Part shown: in pieces, positions 26,582 to 37,248 of the stretch | How positions within the stretch are numbered: position 1 is the first letter of the stretch | Layout of the letters: every line of letters begins with the position of its first letter | Origin: Antiquaquibacter metalliresistens | GTDB lineage: Bacteria; Actinomycetota; Actinomycetes; Actinomycetales; Microbacteriaceae | Direction: 5' to 3' | DNA: 64,000 nucleotides | NCBI RefSeq assembly: GCF_029211225.1 | Contig: NZ_JARGEM010000005.1 | Span: 62,001 to 126,000 of the forward strand | Notes under the pieces: model-generated | The model's input: the letters and a program-made list of their open reading frames with translations, nothing else | Told to the model about the DNA's origin: nothing | The model's database searches: none | Made by a program: the position numbers and the translations under genes

Positions 26582-27226
26582 ATGAGCAGCACCCCGGACG
26601 AGCCGATCAAGCCCATCATCCTCGACGGCTACGTGGAGTCGGGGTCGTACCAGACCGCGACGACCGCGACCGTCACCGGCATCGCGATGCGCGCGCCGAG
26701 TTCGCTGCACGCCGGCATTCGAGGCGGCGTGGCCGCCCTGCTCATCGTGCTCGGCATCGGCAACTTCGTCGCGGCGACGGGGTTTCCGTACAACGCGCCG
26801 GTCGAGATGCTGTTCATGTTCCTGCTGTCGTTGGACATGTTCATCGCCGCGGTCGTGCTCATCGTGTTCGCCGTGCTCGCCGGCGCGCGCCGCAGCGTGC
26901 CCGTGCTCTCGGAGCGCACGTCGCCGCTGTCGATCGCGGGACTCGTCGTCTCGGGGGTCGCCTTCGTCGCGTGGGTGCTGTTCGGTCTGGTGCCGACGCT
27001 CGGCAGCGTCGGCTCGGGCGAGGATGCGCGCTACATGACCCTCGTCGGAGTGCTCGTCTTCTTCGGCGTCCCGTGGATTCTCGGCCTCGTCTTCGGCACC
27101 ATCTCGCTGCGCAGCGGCGGACCCCGCACCTGGCTGTTCGGATGCCTCGCGGCGGGCCTCGGCGTGCTGCTCGCATTCGCCGTGCTCGCGGCGACGATCC
27201 TCTACGGGTTGGGCCTGACCGAGTAG
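26582..27226 (+). CDS. Four- to five-TM membrane protein
   Basis: This 214-residue protein has a cytoplasmic leader of about 45 residues, then hydrophobic segments at about 48-66, 78-102, 115-136, 152-172 and 182-208. There are no catalytic residues or recognisable motif. The start is fixed by the -10 box six bases upstream. It shares a short divergent promoter region with the APC permease but there is no evidence of joint function. Confidence 0.65.
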   Translation: MSSTPDEPIKPIILDGYVESGSYQTATTATVTGIAMRAPSSLHAGIRGGVAALLIVLGIGNFVAATGFPYNAPVEMLFMFLLSLDMFIAAVVLIVFAVLAGARRSVPVLSERTSPLSIAGLVVSGVAFVAWVLFGLVPTLGSVGSGEDARYMTLVGVLVFFGVPWILGLVFGTISLRSGGPRTWLFGCLAAGLGVLLAFAVLAATILYGLGLTE

Positions 27227-27241
27227 GTTCCGCCGCCGGGC

Positions 27242-27247
27242 TACGCT
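27242..27247 (+). promoter_or_regulatory. -10 box TACGCT, leaderless
   Basis: TACGCT ends six bases before ATG 27254. Confidence 0.55.
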
Positions 27248-27253
27248 CGGAAC

Positions 27254-27700
27254 ATGACGAAAGCACACCGAGGCACCTGGACCGCGTTCGCGTTCGCCCT
27301 CGTCGTCGCGGCGTGCGCGGCGTGCGTGCCCTCCGGCGGTGGCAGCCCCGAGTCGGGCCCGACCACGCAGGATCTGGTGGTCGAGGCGGTCGCCGAGGCG
27401 CTGCCCGACGCCACGACCATCCTCGCGAGCGTCAGCCAGTCGGGCTTCGACCAGGGGTGGTCGCTGGAGATCGACTACCCCGCCGTGCCGCTGACGCCCG
27501 ACGTGCTCTCCGCCGCCCTCATCGCCGCGACCGAAGCGGACCCGAGCGCCGTCGGCGTGCATCTGTACTTCTTCGAGGCGGGCACCGACAACCCGCTGCC
27601 GATCCGCGAGGCGGCCGACGAGCTCGGCATCCCGTGGACGCGCATCGGCTCAGGCGGTGGCTGGCTGGCCGGCCAGATACCCGACATCGACCGAGAGTGA
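27254..27700 (+). CDS. Small putative lipoprotein
   Basis: This 148-residue protein has an N-terminal signal sequence with a hydrophobic stretch (about 9-21) ending in VAAC and CAAC, either of which could be a lipobox cysteine (about residues 21-24). A Gly/Ser/Pro linker and a roughly 110-residue domain follow, opening LVVEAVAEALPDATTIL. The family is unknown. It ends about 70 bases upstream of the glycine riboswitch, which has its own promoter-like region. Confidence 0.65.
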   Translation: MTKAHRGTWTAFAFALVVAACAACVPSGGGSPESGPTTQDLVVEAVAEALPDATTILASVSQSGFDQGWSLEIDYPAVPLTPDVLSAALIAATEADPSAVGVHLYFFEAGTDNPLPIREAADELGIPWTRIGSGGGWLAGQIPDIDRE

Positions 27701-27768
27701 TCGGACCACGCGCCGGGCTCCTCGTGCGTTGCTAAGCTGGCCGCACAACAGAACATCGGGCCGCAACA

Positions 27769-27980
27769 CGATGCGGGAGAGCCGGCGGCGCCGGCACCGA
27801 AGGAGCAAGCCTCCCCGCCAATCTCTCAGGTACCTGTACCGCATCGGACTGGCCACTCTGGAAAGCGCGCTCGATCCACGTGAGCGCCGCCGTCGGTGAA
27901 AGCGTGCAGAACACGCGAAACTCTCAGGCACCCATGACAGAGGGGGAGTTCAACCGCAGCCCAGCGCTCAGGAGAACTCC
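27769..27980 (+). promoter_or_regulatory. Tandem glycine riboswitch controlling gcvTHP
   Basis: Two glycine aptamers precede gcvT. Aptamer 1 has GGGAGAG (27775), CCGAAGGAGCAA (27798) and CTCTCAGG (27823), closed by a perfect 8-bp P1: CGATGCGG (27769-27776) with CCGCATCG (27839-27846). Aptamer 2 runs from about 27854 to 27942 with a second CTCTCAGGCA (27921). The expression platform is a 7-bp hairpin, GGAGTTC (27945-27951) with GAACTCC (27974-27980), abutting the GTG start and enclosing the ribosome site AGGAG (27970-27974). Glycine binding should switch the operon on. TAAGCT at 27733-27738 is a possible -10. Confidence 0.95.
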
Positions 27981-29099
27981 GTGACCGAAGCCCCACCGCC
28001 CGATGTGAAGCGATCGCCCCTGCATGCCGTGCACGAGGCGGCCGGCGCGAGCTTCACCGACTTCGCGGGCTGGCTCATGCCCGTGCGCTACAGCTCCGAC
28101 CTGGCCGAGCACCACGCCGTGCGCACCGCCGCCGGCATCTTCGACATCTCGCACATGGCCGAGTTCCTGGTCGAGGGCGCGGATGCCGCCGCCTACCTCG
28201 ACCACGCGCTCGCCGGTCGCCTCAGCGCGATCGCCATCGGGCAGGCCAAGTACACCCTGCTGCTCACGGAGGGCGGCGGCATCGTCGACGACCTCATCGT
28301 CTACCGCCAGGGTGACGAGCGGTTCCTCGTCGTCGCGAACGCGGGCAACCACGATCCGGCGCTCGCCGCACTGCGGGCGAGGCTCGGCGACTTCGCGGTC
28401 GCGCTCACCGATCTCAGCGACGAGATCGCGCTCATCGCGGTGCAGGGTCCGGCCGCACGCGCCGTGCTCGAGGCCACCGCGGGCCTGGTCGCCGAGGGCC
28501 TCGACGGGCTCGGCTACTACCGGCACCTCGACGGCAGCTTCGACGGCATCCCGGTGCACATCGCCCGCACCGGGTACACCGGCGAAGACGGCTTCGAGCT
28601 CTACATCCGCACGAATGCCGCGGTCGCCCTCTGGAACGCCCTCACCGCCGCCGGTGCGCCGCTCGGCCTCGTGCCGGCGGGACTCGCGAGCCGCGACACC
28701 CTGCGGCTCGAAGCGGGCATGCCGCTCTACGGGCATGAGCTCGGCCTCGACACCTTCCCGGAGCAGGCCGGCCTCGGCCGTGTGGTCGCCGTGAAGAAGG
28801 ATGAGTTCGTCGGCAAGCAGGCGGTCGAGGCGGGACCGGGCGAGGACGCCCGAGTGCTCGTGGGCCTTGCCTCCGAGGGCAAGCGCGCCGGTCGCGCCGG
28901 CTATGCCGTGTACTCCGGCAACGAGCTCGTCGGCGAGATCACGAGCGGGGCGTTGTCCCCGACGCTGGGTCATCCGATCGCGATGGCGTACGTGGACCGC
29001 GCGGTGAGCGCCGTCGCCACGCCGTTGGAGATCGATGTTCGGGGTAGTCGAGTGGCGGCATCCGTCGTCTCGCTGCCGTTCTACGAGAGGGAGAAGTGA
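27981..29099 (+). CDS. gcvT: Glycine cleavage T-protein (aminomethyltransferase)
   Basis: GcvT transfers the aminomethyl carbon from lipoyl-GcvH to tetrahydrofolate, releasing ammonia. The 372-residue protein shows the start region [20 protein letters not shown], then [11 protein letters not shown], the folate-site Asp in GEDGFELYI, and [17 protein letters not shown], all family hallmarks. It starts at GTG 27981, one base after the riboswitch hairpin. It leads the operon gcvT-gcvH-gcvP. The reading frame touches gcvH with a TGATG overlap. Confidence 0.97.
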   Translation: MTEAPPPDVKRSPLHAVHEAAGASFTDFAGWLMPVRYSSDLAEHHAVRTAAGIFDISHMAEFLVEGADAAAYLDHALAGRLSAIAIGQAKYTLLLTEGGGIVDDLIVYRQGDERFLVVANAGNHDPALAALRARLGDFAVALTDLSDEIALIAVQGPAARAVLEATAGLVAEGLDGLGYYRHLDGSFDGIPVHIARTGYTGEDGFELYIRTNAAVALWNALTAAGAPLGLVPAGLASRDTLRLEAGMPLYGHELGLDTFPEQAGLGRVVAVKKDEFVGKQAVEAGPGEDARVLVGLASEGKRAGRAGYAVYSGNELVGEITSGALSPTLGHPIAMAYVDRAVSAVATPLEIDVRGSRVAASVVSLPFYEREK

Positions 29100-29463
29100 T
29101 GGCTGCACCTGAGGAACTGAAGTACACGTCCGAGCACGAGTGGGTGCTCGTCGAGGGCCAGGTCGCGACGGTGGGCATCACCGCCTACGCCGCGGAGAAG
29201 CTCGGCGACATCGTCTACGTCGACCTGCCCAAGGTCGGCTCGACGATCGCCGCGGGCAAGGTCGTCGGCGAGATCGAGTCGACGAAGTCGGTCGGCGAGC
29301 TCTTCGCGCCGGTCGAGGGCACCGTGGTGGAAGCCAACGAGGCCGTCGTCGCGAACCCCGAGCTCGTCAACGCCGACCCGTTCGGCGAGGGCTGGCTCAT
29401 CAAGGTCGAGTTCACTCAGCTGCCCGAGCTGCTGAACCTCGAGCAGTACACCGCGCTGACCGT

Positions 29464-29467
<4 letters not shown>
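29099..29467 (+). CDS. gcvH: Glycine cleavage H-protein
   Basis: This 122-residue lipoyl carrier shuttles the aminomethyl group between GcvP, GcvT and the lipoamide dehydrogenase. The lipoylated Lys lies in [11 protein letters not shown] (about residue 64), and the fold motifs YTSEHEWV and [10 protein letters not shown] are present. I chose ATG 29099, which overlaps the gcvT stop (TGATG) behind a GAGAGGGAGAAG ribosome site; GTG 29096 would add one residue. Its stop overlaps the gcvP start (ATGA). No lipoyl synthase gene is nearby. Confidence 0.97.
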
Positions 29468-32382
<2,915 letters not shown>

Positions 32383-32386
32383 CCGC

Positions 32387-33169
32387 TCAGTCCGCGGTGG
32401 CGGGCGCCGCGAACAGGCCGGGGAACGCCGCCGCCGCCCAGGGATACCCGATGAAGATCGCCGCATCGATCAGCACGTGCGCGATCACCAGCGGCAGCAG
32501 GCGACCGTATCGGGCGTAGAGCCAACCGAACAGCACACCCATGGCCAGGTTGCCCACGAAGGCTCCCACGCCCTGGTAGAGGTGGTACGTGCCCCGCAGC
32601 GCCGCCGTGGACAGGATGATCGTCCAGCGCCCCCAGCCGAGCTCACGCAGCCGCGCGAACAGGTAGCCGACGACGATCACCTCCTCGGTGATGCCGGCGT
32701 CGAGGGCGCGCAGCACGAGCACCGGCACGGTCCACCAGTGCTCGCCGAGGTTGGCGGCGCTCACGGTGGTCGTGAGGTCGAGCGCCTTGCCGCCGAGATA
32801 CACGAGGATGCCCGGCACCCCGATCACGAGCGCGAGCACCGCCCCCCACCCCAGGTCGCGCGCCGGTCGCGTGAGGTCGATGCCGAGCCGGCCGAGCCTC
32901 GGACGCGCGCTCTGCCACAGCAGGAACACCACGAGCGCCACCGGCACGAGGTCGAAGAACACGGCCATCAGCTGATACGTCAGGTCGAAGATCTCGCGGT
33001 CGCTGAGCGCGGTGTTCAGCGCCGTCGTCTGCTGCGAGAGCGGGGTCTCGCGTGTCGCCTTGTTGAGGAACGACACCACCGAGTACGCCGCGGACATTCC
33101 GAGCGAGAGTCCGAGCACGATGAGCACCTCGGCGCCGATGCGCCGTCGGCTGAGCGGTTGCTCGATCAT
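32387..33169 (-). CDS. CPBP-family intramembrane protease, divergent motif
   Basis: This 260-residue protein has about seven transmembrane helices. The CPBP region is recognisable: the pair EEVIVVGYLFARL keeps both glutamates but has Gly-Tyr where EExxxR has Arg, then TYHLYQGVGAFVGN and IAHVLIDA supply the His and Asp of the later motifs. Catalysis is therefore uncertain. Its ATG overlaps the stop of the upstream DCC-family gene by four bases (ATGA), so the two are co-translated. It converges on gcvP with almost no spacer. Confidence 0.8.
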   Translation of the reverse strand: MIEQPLSRRRIGAEVLIVLGLSLGMSAAYSVVSFLNKATRETPLSQQTTALNTALSDREIFDLTYQLMAVFFDLVPVALVVFLLWQSARPRLGRLGIDLTRPARDLGWGAVLALVIGVPGILVYLGGKALDLTTTVSAANLGEHWWTVPVLVLRALDAGITEEVIVVGYLFARLRELGWGRWTIILSTAALRGTYHLYQGVGAFVGNLAMGVLFGWLYARYGRLLPLVIAHVLIDAAIFIGYPWAAAAFPGLFAAPATAD

Positions 33170-33564
33170 GCGCGCGGCATCGCGCACGCGGGGGTGCCGC
33201 CGGGCAGCCGATGCCGGTTCGCCGCCACCCAGCGGTAGCCGAGGGCGGCAGCCCACGAGAACGGGGGAGTGGCCAGCAACCAGCCGCACAGGCGCCAGCC
33301 GAAGCCCCGCTGCATCCTGAGCAGGGCGGAGAGCGCGAGGTGCCCCGCGTACTGGTGGGATGGCGTGATCACCCAGACATACCGCGCCACGTCGTCGTGG
33401 GTCAGCCCGTACTCGTCCAGGTCGAGCCACTGCCACGGCGTGCTGCGGGGAAACCGCGGCAGCAGTGTCTGCAGCCGGTGCACCGTGCTCGTGCAGAACG
33501 CGCAGTCGCCGTCGAAGACCAGCAGGGGCGCTTTGGAGGAATGCTGAAATCGAGCGCCGGTCAC
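33166..33564 (-). CDS. DCC-family thiol-disulfide oxidoreductase-like protein (DUF393)
   Basis: About 132 residues. The N-terminal FDGDCAFCTSTVHRL holds the DxxCxxC motif that defines the DCC/DUF393 family (two cysteines in a thioredoxin-like fold); YAGHLALSALLR matches the later family region. Proteins of this family are predicted redox enzymes without a settled role. The start is chosen at GTG 33564 because a TACGAT box ends six bases upstream; ATG 33567, one codon earlier, is the alternative. It is coupled to the CPBP gene by a four-base overlap. Confidence 0.85.
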   Translation of the reverse strand: MTGARFQHSSKAPLLVFDGDCAFCTSTVHRLQTLLPRFPRSTPWQWLDLDEYGLTHDDVARYVWVITPSHQYAGHLALSALLRMQRGFGWRLCGWLLATPPFSWAAALGYRWVAANRHRLPGGTPACAMPRA

Positions 33565-33570
33565 CATACG

Positions 33571-33576
33571 ATCGTA
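33571..33576 (-). promoter_or_regulatory. -10 box TACGAT of the DCC gene, leaderless
   Basis: Minus-strand TACGAT (33576 to 33571) is followed by six bases and GTG 33564. Confidence 0.55.
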
Positions 33577-33689
33577 CGCCGCACGGGACGCGGGTTCGGA
33601 GCATACGCCCGGCAATGCCGCAAGATGTTTGCGTTCCGCGCGGATTTGGAGCACGTTTCCGCCGCCTGGCGCAAGGAATTCAACGAGGA

Positions 33690-33705
33690 GTTACCACTGT
33701 GTAAC
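33690..33705. promoter_or_regulatory. Palindrome GTTAC-N6-GTAAC
   Basis: A 5-bp perfect inverted repeat (33690-33694 and 33701-33705) lies upstream of the peptide-transporter promoter and could be an operator. Confidence 0.35.
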
Positions 33706-33720
33706 GTTTGCACCTAGGGT

Positions 33721-33749
33721 TTGGCGGGGGGTTTCCCCCCGTTTAGGGT
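33721..33749 (+). promoter_or_regulatory. Promoter of the peptide ABC transporter with G6/C6 palindrome in the spacer
   Basis: TTGGCG (33721-33726) and TAGGGT (33744-33749) are spaced by 17 bases. The spacer is nearly filled by a palindrome, C-G6-TTT-C6-G (33725-33741). The predicted leader is about 63 bases, with AGGAGG at 33808-33813 as ribosome site. Confidence 0.5.
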
Positions 33750-33818
33750 GTGAATCATCAAGGGCCGCGCGGCACTAGGAATTGTCGCGTCGAGTTCAAC
33801 TTTGCACAGGAGGAAATT

Positions 33819-35627
33819 GTGAGAATCAGACGACTCGGGGCAGCAGCTGCCACGGTCGCCGTCGGTGCTCTCATCCTCTCGGGCTGCGCAGCGCCGCAGT
33901 CCGAGATCGTTGAGGGATCATCGCTGTCGGTGGCGTGGAATCAGCCGTTCTACTCGTACAACGGCAACACCTCGTTCGGCAACGCGACCGCGAACAACAA
34001 CATCACGTACGCGACGCTCGGCGGTTTCAACTACTACAACGACGTGCCGGAGCTGGTTCGTGACGAGTCCTTCGGCACGATCGAGCTCGTGAGCGAGGAC
34101 CCGCTGGTCGTCAAGTACACGATCGCCGATGGCGTGAAGTGGTCGGATGGCACCGCGGTCGACGCGGTCGACATCATGCTGCAGTGGGCCGCGCTCTCTC
34201 GCGCCCTGGACACCCCCGACTTCGACGCGTCGGAGTTCACCGACCCCGACACGGGCGAGTTCACCGAGGACTTCCCGACGGATGTCGTCTACTTCGACTC
34301 CGGCGCCGACCCGTCGTTCGGTCTCGGCCTCGTCTCGCAGACCCCCGAGGTCTCGGACGACAAGAAGTCGGTCACGATGACCTACGACGAGCCCTTCGTG
34401 GACTGGGAGCTTCAGCTCACCTCTCCGCTGCCGGCACACGTCGTCGGCAAGAACGCGCTCGACATCGAGGACAACCAGGCCGCCAAGGACGCGGTGCTGA
34501 AGGCCATCCTCGACGGTGACGACGCGGCACTCGCCCCGATCTCCAGCTTCTGGAACGGTGGATTCAACTTCACCGAGATGCCGGAGAACACCGACCTGGT
34601 GCTCTCGAGCGGCCCGTACGTGATCACCGACTTCGTCGCCGACCAGTACGTGACCCTCAAGGCGAACCCGGAGTACAACGGCGACCACCTCCCGAAGGTC
34701 GAGGAGATCACCGTCCGCTTCATCACCGACCCGCTCGCGGCCGTCCAGGCTCTGCAGAACGGTGAAGTGCAGGTCATCTCGCCCCAGGCCACGGCCGACG
34801 TCGCGACGGCGCTCGCCGACCTCGACGTCACCGTGATCGGCGGCTACGAGGGCACCTACGAGCACATCGACCTGCAGTTCGACCAGTCGAAGAGCGGCAA
34901 CTTCAACAACCCCCTCATCCGTGAGGCGTTCATGAAGGTGATCCCGCGCCAGGAGATCGTCGACAAGCTCATCAAGCCGCTGCAGGAGGACGCCGAGGTT
35001 CGTAACTCGCAGGTCTTCCTCCCGGGTGCCGATGGCTACGACGAGTCCGTCGAGAACAACGGCTCGCTGAACTACATGGAGGTCGACGTCGCGGGCGCCC
35101 AGGCGCTGCTGGCCGAGGCCGGCGTGACCAACCCCGAGGTGTGCATGCTCTTCAGCTCGACGAACCCTCGTCGTGCCAACGAGTTCCTGCTCATCCAGCA
35201 GTCCGCCGCGCAGGCCGGTTTCAACGTGACCGACTGCTCCAGCCCCGACTGGGGTGGCCTCCTGGGTACGCCCGGTGCGTACGACGCGTCCCTCTTCGGA
35301 TGGCAGTCGACGAGCCTCGGTGTCACCAACGGCCCGCCGCCGAACTACACCACCGGTGGTGTGAACAACCTCAACTTCTACTCCAACCCGGAGATGGACA
35401 AGCTGACGGCCGCTCTCGGCACGACGTTTGACCTCGAGGAGCAGAAGCAGATCATGATCGACATCGACAAGCTCCTGTGGGATGACTTCTACGGTGTCAC
35501 CATCTTCCAGTTCCCGGCCGTGACCGCGTTCGACCCGAACGCGATCAGCGGGATCTCCCCGTCGACGCTCGCGCCGACGATCTTCTGGAACATCTGGGAT
35601 TGGGAGCCTGTCACCGCCGAGGGCTAA
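33819..35627 (+). CDS. Peptide/nickel-type ABC transporter substrate-binding lipoprotein
   Basis: This 602-residue solute-binding protein of family 5 (SBP_bac_5) starts at GTG 33819 after a clear AGGAGG. The signal peptide ends in the lipobox LILSGC (Cys at about residue 23), so it is a membrane-anchored lipoprotein outside the cell. Family features include WSDGTAVDAVD, the SGPYVI strand, YNGDHLPKVEEI and the late WQSTSLGV region. It delivers oligopeptides or similar solutes to the permeases encoded downstream. A long hairpin follows its stop. Specificity is unknown. Confidence 0.93.
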   Translation: MRIRRLGAAAATVAVGALILSGCAAPQSEIVEGSSLSVAWNQPFYSYNGNTSFGNATANNNITYATLGGFNYYNDVPELVRDESFGTIELVSEDPLVVKYTIADGVKWSDGTAVDAVDIMLQWAALSRALDTPDFDASEFTDPDTGEFTEDFPTDVVYFDSGADPSFGLGLVSQTPEVSDDKKSVTMTYDEPFVDWELQLTSPLPAHVVGKNALDIEDNQAAKDAVLKAILDGDDAALAPISSFWNGGFNFTEMPENTDLVLSSGPYVITDFVADQYVTLKANPEYNGDHLPKVEEITVRFITDPLAAVQALQNGEVQVISPQATADVATALADLDVTVIGGYEGTYEHIDLQFDQSKSGNFNNPLIREAFMKVIPRQEIVDKLIKPLQEDAEVRNSQVFLPGADGYDESVENNGSLNYMEVDVAGAQALLAEAGVTNPEVCMLFSSTNPRRANEFLLIQQSAAQAGFNVTDCSSPDWGGLLGTPGAYDASLFGWQSTSLGVTNGPPPNYTTGGVNNLNFYSNPEMDKLTAALGTTFDLEEQKQIMIDIDKLLWDDFYGVTIFQFPAVTAFDPNAISGISPSTLAPTIFWNIWDWEPVTAEG

Positions 35628-35656
35628 TCCTCCCGGCAGTACGGACAGTCAATCCG

Positions 35657-35688
35657 GGGCGCCGGGACCTGCGAAGGTCCCGGCGCCC
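35657..35688 (+). terminator. 14-bp hairpin with GCGA tetraloop, intercistronic
   Basis: GGGCGCCGGGACCT (35657-35670) pairs perfectly with AGGTCCCGGCGCCC (35675-35688) around GCGA, a GNRA-type loop. No U-tract follows, so it is likelier a partial terminator or mRNA-3'-end stabiliser that raises binding-protein expression over the permeases. Confidence 0.8.
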
Positions 35689-35715
35689 ATCCCAGTGGAA
35701 TAAGGTGGTGCCTTC

Positions 35716-37248
35716 GTGGCCACATTCGTCGTGAGGCGCTTGATCGCCTCGATCTTCATCTTCATCGCCGCCACGTACCTGATGTACGTGCTGACGGCGT
35801 TCGCGGGCGACCCCCTCGAAGACCTGCGAACCGGTAACGCCCCCAACAAGCTCGAGCTCATCGAAGCCCGAACGCGGCTGTTGAACCTCGACGTCCCCGT
35901 GTTCCTGCGCTATTTCATCTGGCTCGGCGGCATCTTCGGTCTCACCGGCAAGGGCTTCGACCTCGGCGTCACCGTGCAGAACCAGCCCGTCACGGTGCTG
36001 CTGGCCCAGGCGGCCGGCTCGACGCTGCAGCTGGTCACCCTCGCGAGCCTCATCGCGATCATCCTCGGCGTCATCGTCGGCATCACGACCGCGCTGCGCC
36101 AGTACTCCGGCTACGACTACGGCGTCACGTTCCTGTCGTTCCTCTTCTTCTCGTTGCCCATCTTCTGGGTCGCGGTGCTGCTCAAGCAGTACCTCGCGAT
36201 CGGCTTCAACGACTTCCTCCGAGATCCGCACATCGAATGGTGGGTCATCGTCGCGCTCGCGATACTGGCGGGCCTGATCTGGGGCTCGATCATCCCGGGA
36301 AGCCTCAGACGCAAGGCCATCACGTTCGGCATCGCGACGCTCGCCACCGGCGGCGTGCTCGCCTACATCGAGCTCAGTGACTGGTTCAAGTACCCCCACA
36401 TCGGTCTGCCGGGTGTCGCGGTCACCGCGATCGGCATCGCCTTCGGTGTCACGGCGATCTCCACGGGCCTGCGCCGCAAGCAGGCACTCCGGGCATCCCT
36501 GGTCGTCGCGGGCATCGGCATCGCCATCTACTTCCCGTTCATGGCCTGGCTGTCGTTCTACCTCGACTTCTGGACGTTCATCCTGCTGGCGGTCGCCACC
36601 GTCGCGATCAGCTTCGGTATCGGCTGGTTCATGGGCGGGGACGATCGGATGCCCGTGGCCCGCACCGCGGCGATCGTCGGCTTCCTCGTCGGCGGCATCA
36701 TCGCCCTCGACCGGTTCATGCAGGTCTGGGACGACTACGCGGCATCCGGGCGCATCAAGGGGCGGCCGATCGCGACGATCGGCTCCCAGACGCCGGGCCT
36801 CGAGGGCTCGCTGTGGGTGCACGGCATCGACTTCTTCACGCACCTGTTGCTGCCCACCGTCGCCCTCATCCTCATCTCGTTCGCGAGCTACACGCGGTAC
36901 TCGCGCGCGAGCCTGCTCGAGGTGATGAACCAGGACTACATCCGCACCGCGCGGGCGAAGGGCCTCACCGAGCGCACCGTCGTCGTGCGGCACGCGTTCC
37001 GCAACGCCCTCATCCCGATCGCCACGATCGTCGCCTTCGACATCGGCGGCATCATCGGCGGTGCCGTCATCACCGAGCGAGTGTTCGGCTGGACGGGCAT
37101 GGGCGCGCTATTCCAAAACGGCCTCGACCATGTCGACCCGAACCCCGTGATGGCGTTCTTCCTCGTCACGGGCGGACTGGCCATTCTCTTCAATCTGATC
37201 GCCGACCTCGTGTACGCAGGTCTCGACCCGAGGATCCGGGTGTCCTGA
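35716..37248 (+). CDS. Peptide ABC transporter permease, OppB/DppB type, enlarged
   Basis: This permease has 510 residues, against 305-340 for most OppB/DppB proteins. The N-terminal first helix and extracellular region (1-110) and the C-terminal core are normal; the core includes the EAA loop SRASLLEVMNQDYIRTARAKG at about 396-415. Between them, residues 172-355 form an extra block with about six hydrophobic helices. GTG 35716 is the start, with the weak AAGGTGG upstream. Its stop overlaps the next permease start (TGATG). It pairs with the DppC-like protein in the membrane. Confidence 0.9.
   Translation: MATFVVRRLIASIFIFIAATYLMYVLTAFAGDPLEDLRTGNAPNKLELIEARTRLLNLDVPVFLRYFIWLGGIFGLTGKGFDLGVTVQNQPVTVLLAQAAGSTLQLVTLASLIAIILGVIVGITTALRQYSGYDYGVTFLSFLFFSLPIFWVAVLLKQYLAIGFNDFLRDPHIEWWVIVALAILAGLIWGSIIPGSLRRKAITFGIATLATGGVLAYIELSDWFKYPHIGLPGVAVTAIGIAFGVTAISTGLRRKQALRASLVVAGIGIAIYFPFMAWLSFYLDFWTFILLAVATVAISFGIGWFMGGDDRMPVARTAAIVGFLVGGIIALDRFMQVWDDYAASGRIKGRPIATIGSQTPGLEGSLWVHGIDFFTHLLLPTVALILISFASYTRYSRASLLEVMNQDYIRTARAKGLTERTVVVRHAFRNALIPIATIVAFDIGGIIGGAVITERVFGWTGMGALFQNGLDHVDPNPVMAFFLVTGGLAILFNLIADLVYAGLDPRIRVS

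Noticed and set aside
29140-29463. N-terminal extension of gcvP by 108 residues
   Set aside because: The in-frame extension lies wholly within gcvH and is Arg/Gly-rich. ATG 29464 overlaps the gcvH stop and starts a normal GcvP.
33725-33741. Factor-independent terminator or 6C-type small RNA
   Set aside because: There is a single G6/C6 stem with no following T-run and no second C-rich stem-loop; promoter spacing explains it better.
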